A stretch of DNA of 7,944 bases, taken from positions 1 to 7,944 of the forward strand of contig CAZCVI010000149.1 of NCBI GenBank assembly GCA_964502145.1. Reading direction: 5' to 3'. Shown here piece by piece: positions 1-6,437 of this stretch (position 1 is its first letter; each line of letters begins with the position of its first letter). The notes beneath the pieces are model-generated. The model was not told the DNA's origin. It did not search any database and was given only the letters and a program-made list of their open reading frames with translations. The stretch is from CAZCVI01 sp964502145 (GTDB taxonomy: Bacteria; Acidobacteriota; Aminicenantia; UBA2199). The position numbers and the translations under genes are program-made.

Positions 1-2906
1 CCTTTGTGCCATGAGGGACATATGCCAATGGATTGGGCTTTTACTTTCACATAACGGGCGGATTGCGGGGAAATAACGGCGGAGAAATCTTTGCTGATTA
101 CACCTTCTTGTTGCGCGGAGATATCGTTGGCCACAGTGGCGACTAAAACAAAGTTCTGGCCATCACTGGAAACATGGTATTCGACTTGTAAGGGCATAAA
201 AACCCATGCATTGATGTCTTGTAAGAAACCAATGGTAAGTTTGCTAATAGTATTTTTTGTACCCAAATCTATCACGGCTTCCAAATCAGAACCCTGGTAA
301 CCCTGCCAAGTCCCGGTACGAAAATTGGAAAGTCCACGATTGCCATCTATCAATGCCAGGTCTCCCCCCGCAGAATACTGGGGCGAATAGGTGGTATGAA
401 GCACAATACTACGCCCTTCAGGTATTTTATCCAATGACGCGGTCAAGACAAAACTATCCGGCAAACCTGCTTTGATAGCGATAGCCTTTAACGTGGTAGA
501 ACGATCTATAATAATAGGTTCCCGGTAAAGCGCGGAGAATTGATCGGGGGTGCTGCCGTCCAATGTGTAATAAATAGCTGCGCCCTGTTCCAAACATGCC
601 AGAGTAAGCGTGGTGCTTGTAGTAAAAGTGCGTGAACCACTACTGATATAAGGTACGGGTAAAATCAGATGTTCGGTGATGGTAGCTAAGGGTCGCTCTT
701 GTTCTTGGCTTGCCCAATGATGGTTGGGTTTAGGACCCATGATAAAAGTTAAATTCCCTCCCTTCACGATATCACCGTGGCGAAGCCATGCGAAATTGTA
801 CGGGCGATTGTTTAAAGTGGCAGATTGAATATAGATATTCTTAGCAGAAACATGCTGGGCTTTAATCGTGAAGGTGCGACCATTCCCGCTATCAATCACG
901 GCCTTGGGAAACAACGGGGTGCCAATAGTATACATGTCCGAACCAGGGGTGACGGGATAAAAACCAAGGGCACTGAGAATATACCAAGCTGACATTTGCC
1001 CACAATCTTCATTACCACATAAGCCATCGGGTAAATCAGAATACATGGTATCCATTATAGAACGGACCCGATGCTGGGTTTTCCAGGGCTGGCCCGCGTG
1101 GGCGTAGAGGTAAGCGATATGGTGGCTGGGTTCGTTACCGTGCGCATATTGCCCGATTTGACCGGTGATATCAACTTGCTCGGTGCCGGTAATGCGACTG
1201 TCTGCATTAAACAACGCGTCTAATTGCCGCACAAAATTCTCCGGCCCACCCAACAAGGCGATCATCCCATCTATGTCCTGGGGCACGGAAAAACGATACT
1301 GCCACGCATTGGCCTCGGTATAATTAAAATTAACCTCGGCAGGATCAAAAGGGGTAAACCAAAAGCCACGCATGCGCGCACGTAAAAAACCAACGGTGGG
1401 ATCAAACAGATTCTTATAATATTGGGCCCGATAGAGATATTCCCGGTACTCTTCGGTCTTCCCTAAAACCCTGGCCATCTGTGCGATACACCAGTCATCA
1501 TAGGCATACTCCAATGTTTTGGAAACCGATTCCCCTTCACGCTCGGCAGGAATAAAACCGCATTGCCGGTAATCTTTTAAGCCAAATATATCTTGCTTGG
1601 CACTGGTCAACATAGCTTGATAGGCTTTTTCCACGGGAAAGTCGATAATCCCCTTGATATACGCATCCACGATGACGGGCACGGCATGATAGCCGATCAT
1701 ACAAAAGGTTTCATTGGCTGAAAGTTCCCAAACGGGTAAAAGTCCACCCTGTTCATATTGAGCGATAAACGTTTTGATAAAATCCACGGTTCGTTGTGGT
1801 TCAATGAGGGTAAAGAGCGGATGGGCGGCACGGAAGGTATCCCAGAGTGAGAAGACAGTGTAATTGTTAAAGTCTTCGGCGCGATGCACCAACAAATCGC
1901 GGCCCCGGTACTGGCGGTCAACATCCATGTATAGATTAGGCGCGAGCATGGCATGGTACAACGCGGTATAAAAGACGCGGCTTTGTTTTTTTGAACCCCC
2001 GGATATTTTAATTTTACTAAGGGCCAGTTCCCATTGTTTTCGTGCTATTAGCCGGAGCTGTTGAAAGTTCATGTTCCCTGCCTCGGCTTCCAGGTTCTTT
2101 CGCGCCCCGGCAATACTAACGCCAGAAATACCTACCTTTACCAGAATAGTTCTGGCCGTGCCCGCGTGAAAGGTGACAAACCCTTTAATATTTTTTCCAT
2201 TGATAGCGGTTCTGGTATTTTTTTCTTGCAGCAGGCCTTTTTCATCTGCCAAGCCGTACTGGTCAAAGGGAGTGGAGAAACGGGCGACAAAGTAAACGTG
2301 TTGATCTTTAGCCCAGGCACGGGAACGTCTGAAGCCCTCAACTTCCCGATTGCCGACAACGGTCAACGCGGAATCGATCACGGTGTCGCGATGGGTCAGA
2401 TCGAAAATAATATTGGCTTGCTGACCGCGGGGGAAAGTGTATTGATGAATGCCCACGCGTGGAGTTACAGTTAATTCGGCATTTATGTTGTTTTCTTGTA
2501 ATAGAACGCGATAATATCCTGGTTCGGCGATCTCGTTATTATGTTTGAAGGTCGCACAATACCCGGCGGTGGGATTCTGGGCATTGCCAGACTCAAGTTG
2601 CACGGGACCAATAGTAGGCATCATTAAAATATCACCATAATCGGACGCCCCGGTGCCACTGAGATGGGTATGGCTGAAACCATAAATAACGGAATCAGAA
2701 TAATGATACGCTGAACATCCATCCCACCCGGTCAAACGGGTATCGGGTCCCAACTGCACCATGCCAAAAGGCAGGGCTGCGCCGGGATAAGTATGTCCAT
2801 GGCCACCGGTGCCGATAATGGGGTCTACGGTATTGGTTCCCATTCCGGGACACGGTACAACCAAGAACAACAGGGTGATAAGTAAAATTAAAAAAAATCT
2901 TGTCAT
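1..2906 (-). CDS. Secreted GH92 alpha-mannosidase with CHB_HEX-like and F5/8-type C domains (3' end outside window)
   Basis: This is an exo-acting, calcium-dependent alpha-mannosidase of glycoside hydrolase family 92, which usually trims alpha-mannosides of N-glycans or mannans outside the cytoplasm. One frame stays open for 968 codons from ATG 2906 to the window edge. Residues 1-23 form a signal peptide (MTRFFLILLITLLFLVV); Cys19 follows Pro, so it is a poor lipobox. The N-terminal beta-sandwich starts with IIGTGGHGHTYPGAALPFG. The catalytic (alpha/alpha)6 domain has LWDTFRAAHPL (D356), the family signature HGNEPSHH (E592) and GNEDCGQMSAWY (631-642). From about residue 750 comes a CHB_HEX_C_1-like domain with YTLDGSTP (780-787), then from about 826 an F5/8 type C (discoidin) carbohydrate-binding domain, of which only the final strand seems missing. 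GAGAGGA at 2911-2917 supports the start. The core family is about 750 residues, so this is an extended form. Substrate linkage cannot be read from the sequence. Confidence 0.94.
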   Translation of the reverse strand, partial: MTRFFLILLITLLFLVVPCPGMGTNTVDPIIGTGGHGHTYPGAALPFGMVQLGPDTRLTGWDGCSAYHYSDSVIYGFSHTHLSGTGASDYGDILMMPTIGPVQLESGNAQNPTAGYCATFKHNNEIAEPGYYRVLLQENNINAELTVTPRVGIHQYTFPRGQQANIIFDLTHRDTVIDSALTVVGNREVEGFRRSRAWAKDQHVYFVARFSTPFDQYGLADEKGLLQEKNTRTAINGKNIKGFVTFHAGTARTILVKVGISGVSIAGARKNLEAEAGNMNFQQLRLIARKQWELALSKIKISGGSKKQSRVFYTALYHAMLAPNLYMDVDRQYRGRDLLVHRAEDFNNYTVFSLWDTFRAAHPLFTLIEPQRTVDFIKTFIAQYEQGGLLPVWELSANETFCMIGYHAVPVIVDAYIKGIIDFPVEKAYQAMLTSAKQDIFGLKDYRQCGFIPAEREGESVSKTLEYAYDDWCIAQMARVLGKTEEYREYLYRAQYYKNLFDPTVGFLRARMRGFWFTPFDPAEVNFNYTEANAWQYRFSVPQDIDGMIALLGGPENFVRQLDALFNADSRITGTEQVDITGQIGQYAHGNEPSHHIAYLYAHAGQPWKTQHRVRSIMDTMYSDLPDGLCGNEDCGQMSAWYILSALGFYPVTPGSDMYTIGTPLFPKAVIDSGNGRTFTIKAQHVSAKNIYIQSATLNNRPYNFAWLRHGDIVKGGNLTFIMGPKPNHHWASQEQERPLATITEHLILPVPYISSGSRTFTTSTTLTLACLEQGAAIYYTLDGSTPDQFSALYREPIIIDRSTTLKAIAIKAGLPDSFVLTASLDKIPEGRSIVLHTTYSPQYSAGGDLALIDGNRGLSNFRTGTWQGYQGSDLEAVIDLGTKNTISKLTIGFLQDINAWVFMPLQVEYHVSSDGQNFVLVATVANDISAQQEGVISKDFSAVISPQSARYVKVKAQSIGICPSWHK

Positions 2907-2997
2907 TGGATCCTCTCTAATTCATTTAATAGGGCCGAAGCTAGCGGCAGTCCTTTTTCCTTTAATTTTTGGGTTTTATACGGTTTATTATTGTTTC

Positions 2998-3903
2998 TTA
3001 AATATATTTAAGCATCTCATCCAGTGCTTTCACCGCCCGTTGGGCAATATCAGGGTCGATTTCGATCACATATTTTTCTTCCAGCAGCGATTTATACACG
3101 TCTTGGAGCGATGTCCGTTTCATATTCGCGCAGATTTTGGGTTTGTAAGGTGGGTAGAGTTCTTTGGTGGGGTTTTCTCGTTTCATCCGGTCGATTAGTC
3201 CTTGTTCTGTAGCCACAATAAATTGGGTGTAGGTGGATTTGGTCACATAGTGCAACATGCCGCTGGTGGAGAGCACTTCATCTGCCAATGCAATCACTTC
3301 CTGGCGCACTTCAGGGTGAACGATTACCCGTGCTTCAGGATAGAGTTTCCGCATTTCTAGAATCTCTTCTTTTGTAATGCGATTGTGAACATAACAATAA
3401 CCTTCAAACAAGAACAGCTTTTTTTCCGGCACCATGGATTGCACATAACTGCCCAGGTTTCGGTCCGGTACAAAAATGACTTCCTGGCTCGCGATGTTTT
3501 TTACTACTTGGACCGCGTTAGCCGAGGTGCAGCAGGCATCGCTTTCCGCTTTGATTTCCACGCTGGAATTGACGTAAGTCACTACTTTCGCGTTTGGGTG
3601 TTCCTTTTTTAATTGTTGCAACTCTTCCACCACGATCATATCGGCCATTGGACACCCCGCGTCCAGGCGCGGTAATAATACCGTTTTGAGTGGGGCCAGT
3701 ATCTTTGCTGTTTCCGCCATAAACTTCACCCCGGCAAAAACAATTATTTTATTCTTAACCTGACTGGCAATACGGCTCAATTCCAGGGAATCACCCAGAT
3801 AATCGGCAATCACCTGAACCTCTTCCACCTGATAATTGTGGGCCAGGAGTACCGCATCTTTCTTTCTCTTTAATGCCAAAATTTTATCTTGCATTTCATT
3901 CAT
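2998..3903 (-). CDS. nadA: Quinolinate synthase NadA
   Basis: Cytoplasmic 4Fe-4S enzyme that condenses iminoaspartate with dihydroxyacetone phosphate to quinolinate, the second step of de novo NAD synthesis from aspartate. The protein is 301 residues, the compact bacterial/archaeal form rather than the roughly 347-residue E. coli type. All three cluster ligands are visible by alignment with known NadA: Cys84 in DAGCPMAD, Cys170 in EGYCYVHN and Cys258 in KICANMKRTSL. Other family marks are AHNYQ (21-25), GDSLELSR (37-44), FAGVKFMAETAKIL (56-69), CCTSANAVQVV (124-134), VPDRNLG (145-151) and VHPE (195-198). The start at 3903 is supported by AAAGAGG at 3910-3916, six bases upstream; an in-frame ATG three codons later is possible. 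No nadB or nadC is in the window. The mannosidase gene follows after 91 bp with no clear terminator between, so read-through is possible although the functions are unrelated. Confidence 0.97.
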   Translation of the reverse strand: MNEMQDKILALKRKKDAVLLAHNYQVEEVQVIADYLGDSLELSRIASQVKNKIIVFAGVKFMAETAKILAPLKTVLLPRLDAGCPMADMIVVEELQQLKKEHPNAKVVTYVNSSVEIKAESDACCTSANAVQVVKNIASQEVIFVPDRNLGSYVQSMVPEKKLFLFEGYCYVHNRITKEEILEMRKLYPEARVIVHPEVRQEVIALADEVLSTSGMLHYVTKSTYTQFIVATEQGLIDRMKRENPTKELYPPYKPKICANMKRTSLQDVYKSLLEEKYVIEIDPDIAQRAVKALDEMLKYI

Positions 3904-3951
3904 GGTTTGCCTCTTTATAGGATTTTATTTCGCTATTCAATGCCACTGGTT

Positions 3952-3980
3952 ATTTTAATATACTTTTACCCATTCGTCAA
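3952..3980 (-). promoter_or_regulatory. Sigma-70-like promoter of nadA
   Basis: On the minus strand, TTGACG (3975-3980) and TAAAAT (3952-3957) are separated by exactly 17 bases, close to the sigma-70 consensus. The expected transcription start is near 3945, giving a leader of about 40 bases before the nadA ATG. No NrtR- or NiaR-type operator could be recognised. Confidence 0.6.
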
Positions 3981-3997
3981 ATTTTTGAAACTATGAT

Positions 3998-4042
3998 GGA
4001 CGATATGGACGTAGTGGACGATATGGACGATTTGAATGTGAT
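3998..4042. repeat. 9-bp tandem repeat (GGACGATAT type)
   Basis: Four consecutive 9-bp units begin with GGACG: GGACGATAT, GGACGTAGT, GGACGATAT and GGACGATTT (3998-4033), followed by a decayed unit (4034-4042). The array lies just upstream of the nadA -35 box and ahead of the plus-strand promoter at 4097. It falls in a 31-codon Asp/Met-rich frame (3993-4088) that has no ribosome binding site, so it is treated as non-coding. Confidence 0.75.
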
Positions 4043-4096
4043 GGATAGGTTGTGGGATGTTTTTACTGTTAAAAAAAACAAAAAGTGATATTGTGC

Positions 4097-4125
4097 TTTA
4101 CAATTGTTTTCTTTTTTTCTAAAAT
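4097..4125 (+). promoter_or_regulatory. Sigma-70-like promoter for the 4132/4225 transcription unit
   Basis: TTTACA (4097-4102) and TAAAAT (4120-4125) are separated by 17 bases. An A-rich stretch (4071-4085) lies upstream and could act as an UP element. The expected transcription start is about 4132, the same position as the ATG of the small upstream ORF, so the mRNA could be nearly leaderless for that ORF while leaving about 93 bases ahead of the oxidoreductase start at 4225. Confidence 0.55.
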
Positions 4126-4131
4126 AATATT

Positions 4132-4221
4132 ATGGATGTCACTGATATCATGAATAATAATATTACTGTTGGTCAGCAGTTGAAGCGTCAGCCCAAGTGG
4201 TATGGCTGGGGCGAGGCATAA
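4132..4221 (+). pseudogene. 29-codon upstream ORF, possible 5' remnant of an FAD-linked oxidase gene
   Basis: The ORF runs from ATG 4132 to TAA 4219-4221 and ends LKRQPKWYGWGEA. The KxPKWYGWGxA pattern resembles, from memory, the extreme amino terminus of bacterial FAD-linked oxidases of the alkyldihydroxyacetone-phosphate synthase type, which begin with a W-G-W-G or Y-G-W-G motif just before the flavin domain. No rest of such a gene follows: the oxidoreductase ATG is three bases after the stop and in the same frame. No Shine-Dalgarno site precedes 4132 or the inner ATG at 4150. The ribosome binding site of the downstream gene (GAGG 4213-4216) lies within its last codons, so if translated it could couple to that gene. 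It may be a gene remnant, a leader peptide, or chance; I cannot decide between them. Confidence 0.35.
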
Positions 4222-4224
4222 GCT

Positions 4225-5367
4225 ATGGGACGGGAAGTTGTATTTATTGGTGCCGGGTATGCCCATTTGATGGCGATAACCAATTTACATCGTTATATCA
4301 GCAAGGGTGGCCATGCCACGGTGATTAATCCCTGTGATTTCCAGTATTATTCTGGCATGGGGCCGGGAATGCTTTCAGGATTATATAAACCCAAAGAAAC
4401 GCGCTTTGATATCCAACGCCTGACCACGTCCCGTGGGGGGATTTTTATTAAGGACAAGGTGGTGTTATTGGACCCGGAAAAACGACTGCTGACACTGGCC
4501 AGTGGAAAAACGGTCAGTTATGATGTGGCATCATTCTGTATTGGCAGCGAAATCGCTGTGGGACCGATAGATACTTCTTACCCGACTATCTATAAAGCAA
4601 AACCAGTGGTCCATCTTTTTTTTGCGGGTTGTTATATCATTGATGCACTTAAAAAGAAAAATAAACCGTTGCACATCGTGGTAGTAGGTGGCGGAGCGGC
4701 GGGAATTGAAATCGTGAACAATGCCTGGGAAATTGCGAACCTCAACCCTGGCGATGCGCAAATCACGCTTATCACACGGGGGGAAATCCTGCAAGGTTTC
4801 CCCCCAAGAGCCCGAAAACTAGCGATGAAACAAATGGCTGGCAAGGGAATTTTGTTAGAAGAAAATATGCCGGTAAAAGGGAACACGGGGGATAAATTTT
4901 TATTGGAAGATGGTAGAGAACTGCCTTTTGATGTTGCGATTATTGCTACTGGTATCAAACCTTCGCCTTTATTTTCTGATTCAGGGATTCCGACTGGGAT
5001 GGATGGGGGGTTATTAGTCAATGAGTTTTTGCAGTCCGTTCGTTACCCGGAGATATTCGGGGGTGGTGATTGTATTTGTTTTAAACCCCAGCCGTTGAAC
5101 AAAGTGGGAGTTTTTGCGATACGTCAGAACCGGGTGTTGTTTGAAAACCTTGACGCTGCCCTGGTGGGTCGCCCCTTAAAGCCTTTTAATCCGGGTGGCA
5201 ACTATTTGTTGGTGCTTAATATGGGTGATGGTTCGGGTATTTTTAACAGGAAATCGGTTACCCTCAGTGGTTCGGCTGCATTTATGCTTAAGAACTATAT
5301 TGATCGAAAATTCATGGAAGAGTATCAGGTCTCCGGGGAACTGGATGATGAATTAAACGGGGATTAA
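4225..5367 (+). CDS. FAD/NAD(P)-dependent oxidoreductase, SelD-fusion-partner type (NDH-2/SQR-like)
   Basis: A pyridine nucleotide-disulfide oxidoreductase-fold flavoprotein of 380 residues. The first dinucleotide-binding motif is VVFIGAGYAHL (5-15), for FAD; the second is VVVGGGAAGIEIV (152-164), for NAD(P)H. The second flavin-contact elements are IIATGIKPSPLF (239-250) and FGGGDC (278-283). Several details match the family that occurs as the N-terminal half of SelD fusions in some bacteria (TIGR03169, as I recall it): FQYYSGMGPGMLSGLY (39-54), EILQGFPPRAR (187-197), VGVFAIRQNRVLFENL (294-309) and a C-terminal YIDRKFMEEY (358-367). The protein ends where that domain ends, so no selenophosphate synthetase is fused, and no selD is in the window. 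No redox CxxC pair is seen. Substrate and electron acceptor are unknown. The start is supported by GAGG at 4213-4216, eight bases upstream. It faces the decayed Rpn gene across 67 bp. Confidence 0.88.
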   Translation: MGREVVFIGAGYAHLMAITNLHRYISKGGHATVINPCDFQYYSGMGPGMLSGLYKPKETRFDIQRLTTSRGGIFIKDKVVLLDPEKRLLTLASGKTVSYDVASFCIGSEIAVGPIDTSYPTIYKAKPVVHLFFAGCYIIDALKKKNKPLHIVVVGGGAAGIEIVNNAWEIANLNPGDAQITLITRGEILQGFPPRARKLAMKQMAGKGILLEENMPVKGNTGDKFLLEDGRELPFDVAIIATGIKPSPLFSDSGIPTGMDGGLLVNEFLQSVRYPEIFGGGDCICFKPQPLNKVGVFAIRQNRVLFENLDAALVGRPLKPFNPGGNYLLVLNMGDGSGIFNRKSVTLSGSAAFMLKNYIDRKFMEEYQVSGELDDELNGD

Positions 5368-5434
5368 AAAAAGGTATATAGTAGGCGAGTTCCTTTGAAA
5401 ATAATTCAAAAGTGCATGGCCGGGAAATCAATTC

Positions 5435-5850
5435 TTACTTGATGTTTTCAATCTTTTCCTGGGATAAGCCGGTTAATTTCGAAATAATTGTAATCGGCAG
5501 ACCTTCTTGCAAGGCAGTTTTGACTACATTGAGCTTTTCCTGCTCAATTCCCCGCTCAATTCCCTGCTCTAAACCCTCTTCAAAGGAGGTGTCGATGACG
5601 CCTTTCAAGTCCCTGTACACTTTTAAGCTGTTCTCGTATTTAGCCAGTTCTTTCTTGCTTAAATTAGCCAATTTCGCCACTTTGAATCCTTTTAGAAATA
5701 CTTCTTCTTTTAAAATTTCCGGGATAGTATCGAATGTTTGGCGGGCAGCAGTTGATTTAGGAAATCTGCCAGTAAATCCTTGTTGGCCTCTTCGCCAAAA
5801 AGCTTCTTAAAACCAAAATCCGTATATGGATTAATATATTTTGCTTGCAA
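5435..5850 (-). pseudogene. Broken Rpn-family (PD-(D/E)XK nuclease/putative transposase) gene with internal deletion
   Basis: Rpn proteins are recombination-promoting DNA endonucleases, often annotated as PD-(D/E)XK family transposases of about 300 residues. Here the gene opens at TTG 5850, six bases after a perfect GGAGG (5857-5861), and reads a normal amino terminus (KYINPYTDFGFKKLFGEEA, then LLADFLNQLLP). This frame then hits TAA at 5710-5712. From about 5743 a different frame gives the family's carboxy end: TFDTIPEILKEEVF, the KYENSLKVYRDLK region, the charged EEGLEQGIERGIEQ segment and a final LTGLSQEKIENIK, stopping at 5435. The join lies near 5735-5745, and roughly half the protein, including most of the nuclease core, is absent. 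Both the size and the frame show that it cannot make a working enzyme. An 81-codon ORF (5680-5435) inside it could still be translated as a fragment. Confidence 0.85.
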
Positions 5851-5887
5851 TCAAAACCTCCATTCATGTTGTTCATGTACATGTATA

Positions 5888-5916
5888 TATATAACTCGAA
5901 ATGCAAAAAACTTCAA
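5888..5916 (-). promoter_or_regulatory. Promoter of the Rpn-family pseudogene
   Basis: Minus-strand TTGAAG (5911-5916) and TATATA (5888-5893) have 17-base spacing. A perfect 10-bp palindrome, CATGTACATG (5874-5883), covers the expected start of transcription and could be an operator, although no regulator is known. The start codon lies about 30 bases further on. Confidence 0.45.
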
Positions 5917-6056
5917 TTATTTTTTTTATTTTTTTTCTCTTTCCTCATGTTTCCACTGCTGTCTGACATGGGGCGTTGGAAGTAAAGCAAAGCTCTTGTG
6001 GGGTGAAGGAGATATGTTCATGGAAGAGAAATCGCTCCTTTTTCCAAGAGTATTCT

Positions 6057-6101
6057 ACCCGGGTCAGGATTCCTCATGCCACTAACCCCGGTATCCTTTT
6101 T
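6057..6101 (+). terminator. Hairpin with T-tract, plus-strand orientation
   Basis: ACCCGGGTCAG (6057-6067) pairs with CTAACCCCGGT (6082-6092) in 10 of 11 positions, counting one G-T wobble, around a 14-base loop. Five Ts follow at 6097-6101. This has the form of a rho-independent terminator for plus-strand transcription. No T-run follows it on the minus strand, so it is a poor terminator for the propeller/peptide operon. The only plus-strand candidate upstream is a 21-codon ORF (6020-6085) with a good Shine-Dalgarno site. Confidence 0.35.
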
Positions 6102-6113
6102 GAGATGGTCGAG

Positions 6114-6416
6114 CTAGTTTTCCATGCAATCATCGCAAAATGTGTCGATGCAATAACTGTCCGAAATATAATAACCATCGTTAAAACAAATAGTATCATA
6201 AAGACCAATGCACGTATATCCGATACATTGAGAATAATACAAGAACGAACCCATGTAATCACCCCCTATGCAATCTCCAATTGCATTAACTTCACACTCA
6301 AAACCGAAATATGGTTCACATTCATCTTCTGGTAGAGAAGTTAGTTTTGCCTGGAAAAATATTACCATGGCTATCAGGATAGCCACCGAAATGGAATAAA
6401 ACGTTGATTTTCTCAT
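6114..6416 (-). CDS. Small exported cysteine-rich peptide
   Basis: Not recognised as a named family. The 100-residue product has a typical export signal: MRKST, then a hydrophobic run (residues 6-21), with likely cleavage near FFQA (20-23). The mature part of about 77 residues carries nine cysteines (33, 41, 49, 64, 69, 77, 89, 94, 97), many Tyr, Asp and Gly, few Lys or Arg, and ends CDDCMEN; it is therefore acidic and likely disulfide-bonded outside the cytoplasm. It is the second gene of an operon, 21 bp after the propeller gene, with its own AGGAGG (6424-6429) seven bases before the ATG. The arrangement resembles the NVEALA-type small Cys-containing exported peptides encoded beside propeller genes in Bacteroidota, but the NVEALA sequence itself is absent. 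It is a real gene by ribosome binding site, signal peptide and context; its function is unknown. Confidence 0.8.
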   Translation of the reverse strand: MRKSTFYSISVAILIAMVIFFQAKLTSLPEDECEPYFGFECEVNAIGDCIGGDYMGSFLYYSQCIGYTCIGLYDTICFNDGYYISDSYCIDTFCDDCMEN

Positions 6417-6437
6417 TTAAATTCCTCCTGGTTTATT

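Noticed and set aside
1..56. Lipoprotein signal at Cys19 of the GH92 protein (coordinates nominal; the Cys codon is near 2850)
   Set aside because: The residue before the Cys is proline and the lipobox pattern is not met; an ordinary signal peptide is more likely.
2061..2474. 137-codon plus-strand ORF, and minus-strand ORFs at 1697-1954 and 2138-2359
   Set aside because: All lie antisense to or in another frame of the GH92 gene, whose single continuous frame with family motifs explains this region.
1..2906. Frameshift in the GH92 gene
   Set aside because: The codon phase was checked at the start region, LWDTFRAAHPL, GNEPSHH, GNEDCGQ, YTLDGSTP and the left edge, and is the same throughout.
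2941..2960. GCCG/CGGC hairpin between nadA and the GH92 gene as a terminator
   Set aside because: Only a 4-bp stem and no T-run on the minus strand; read-through cannot be excluded.
3993..4088. 31-codon Asp/Met-rich ORF over the 9-bp repeat
   Set aside because: No ribosome binding site, and the composition is explained by the repeat; a chance reading frame.
5394..5410. TTTGAA/TTCAAA inverted repeat between the convergent oxidoreductase and Rpn genes as a terminator
   Set aside because: A 6-bp AT-rich stem without a T-tract is too weak to call.
5780..6335. Plus-strand ORFs at 5780-6085 and 5976-6335
   Set aside because: They run across the minus-strand promoter, T-rich DNA and the antisense of the Cys-rich gene; no family resemblance, and no ribosome binding site at their starts. 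Only the short 6020-6085 stretch has one.
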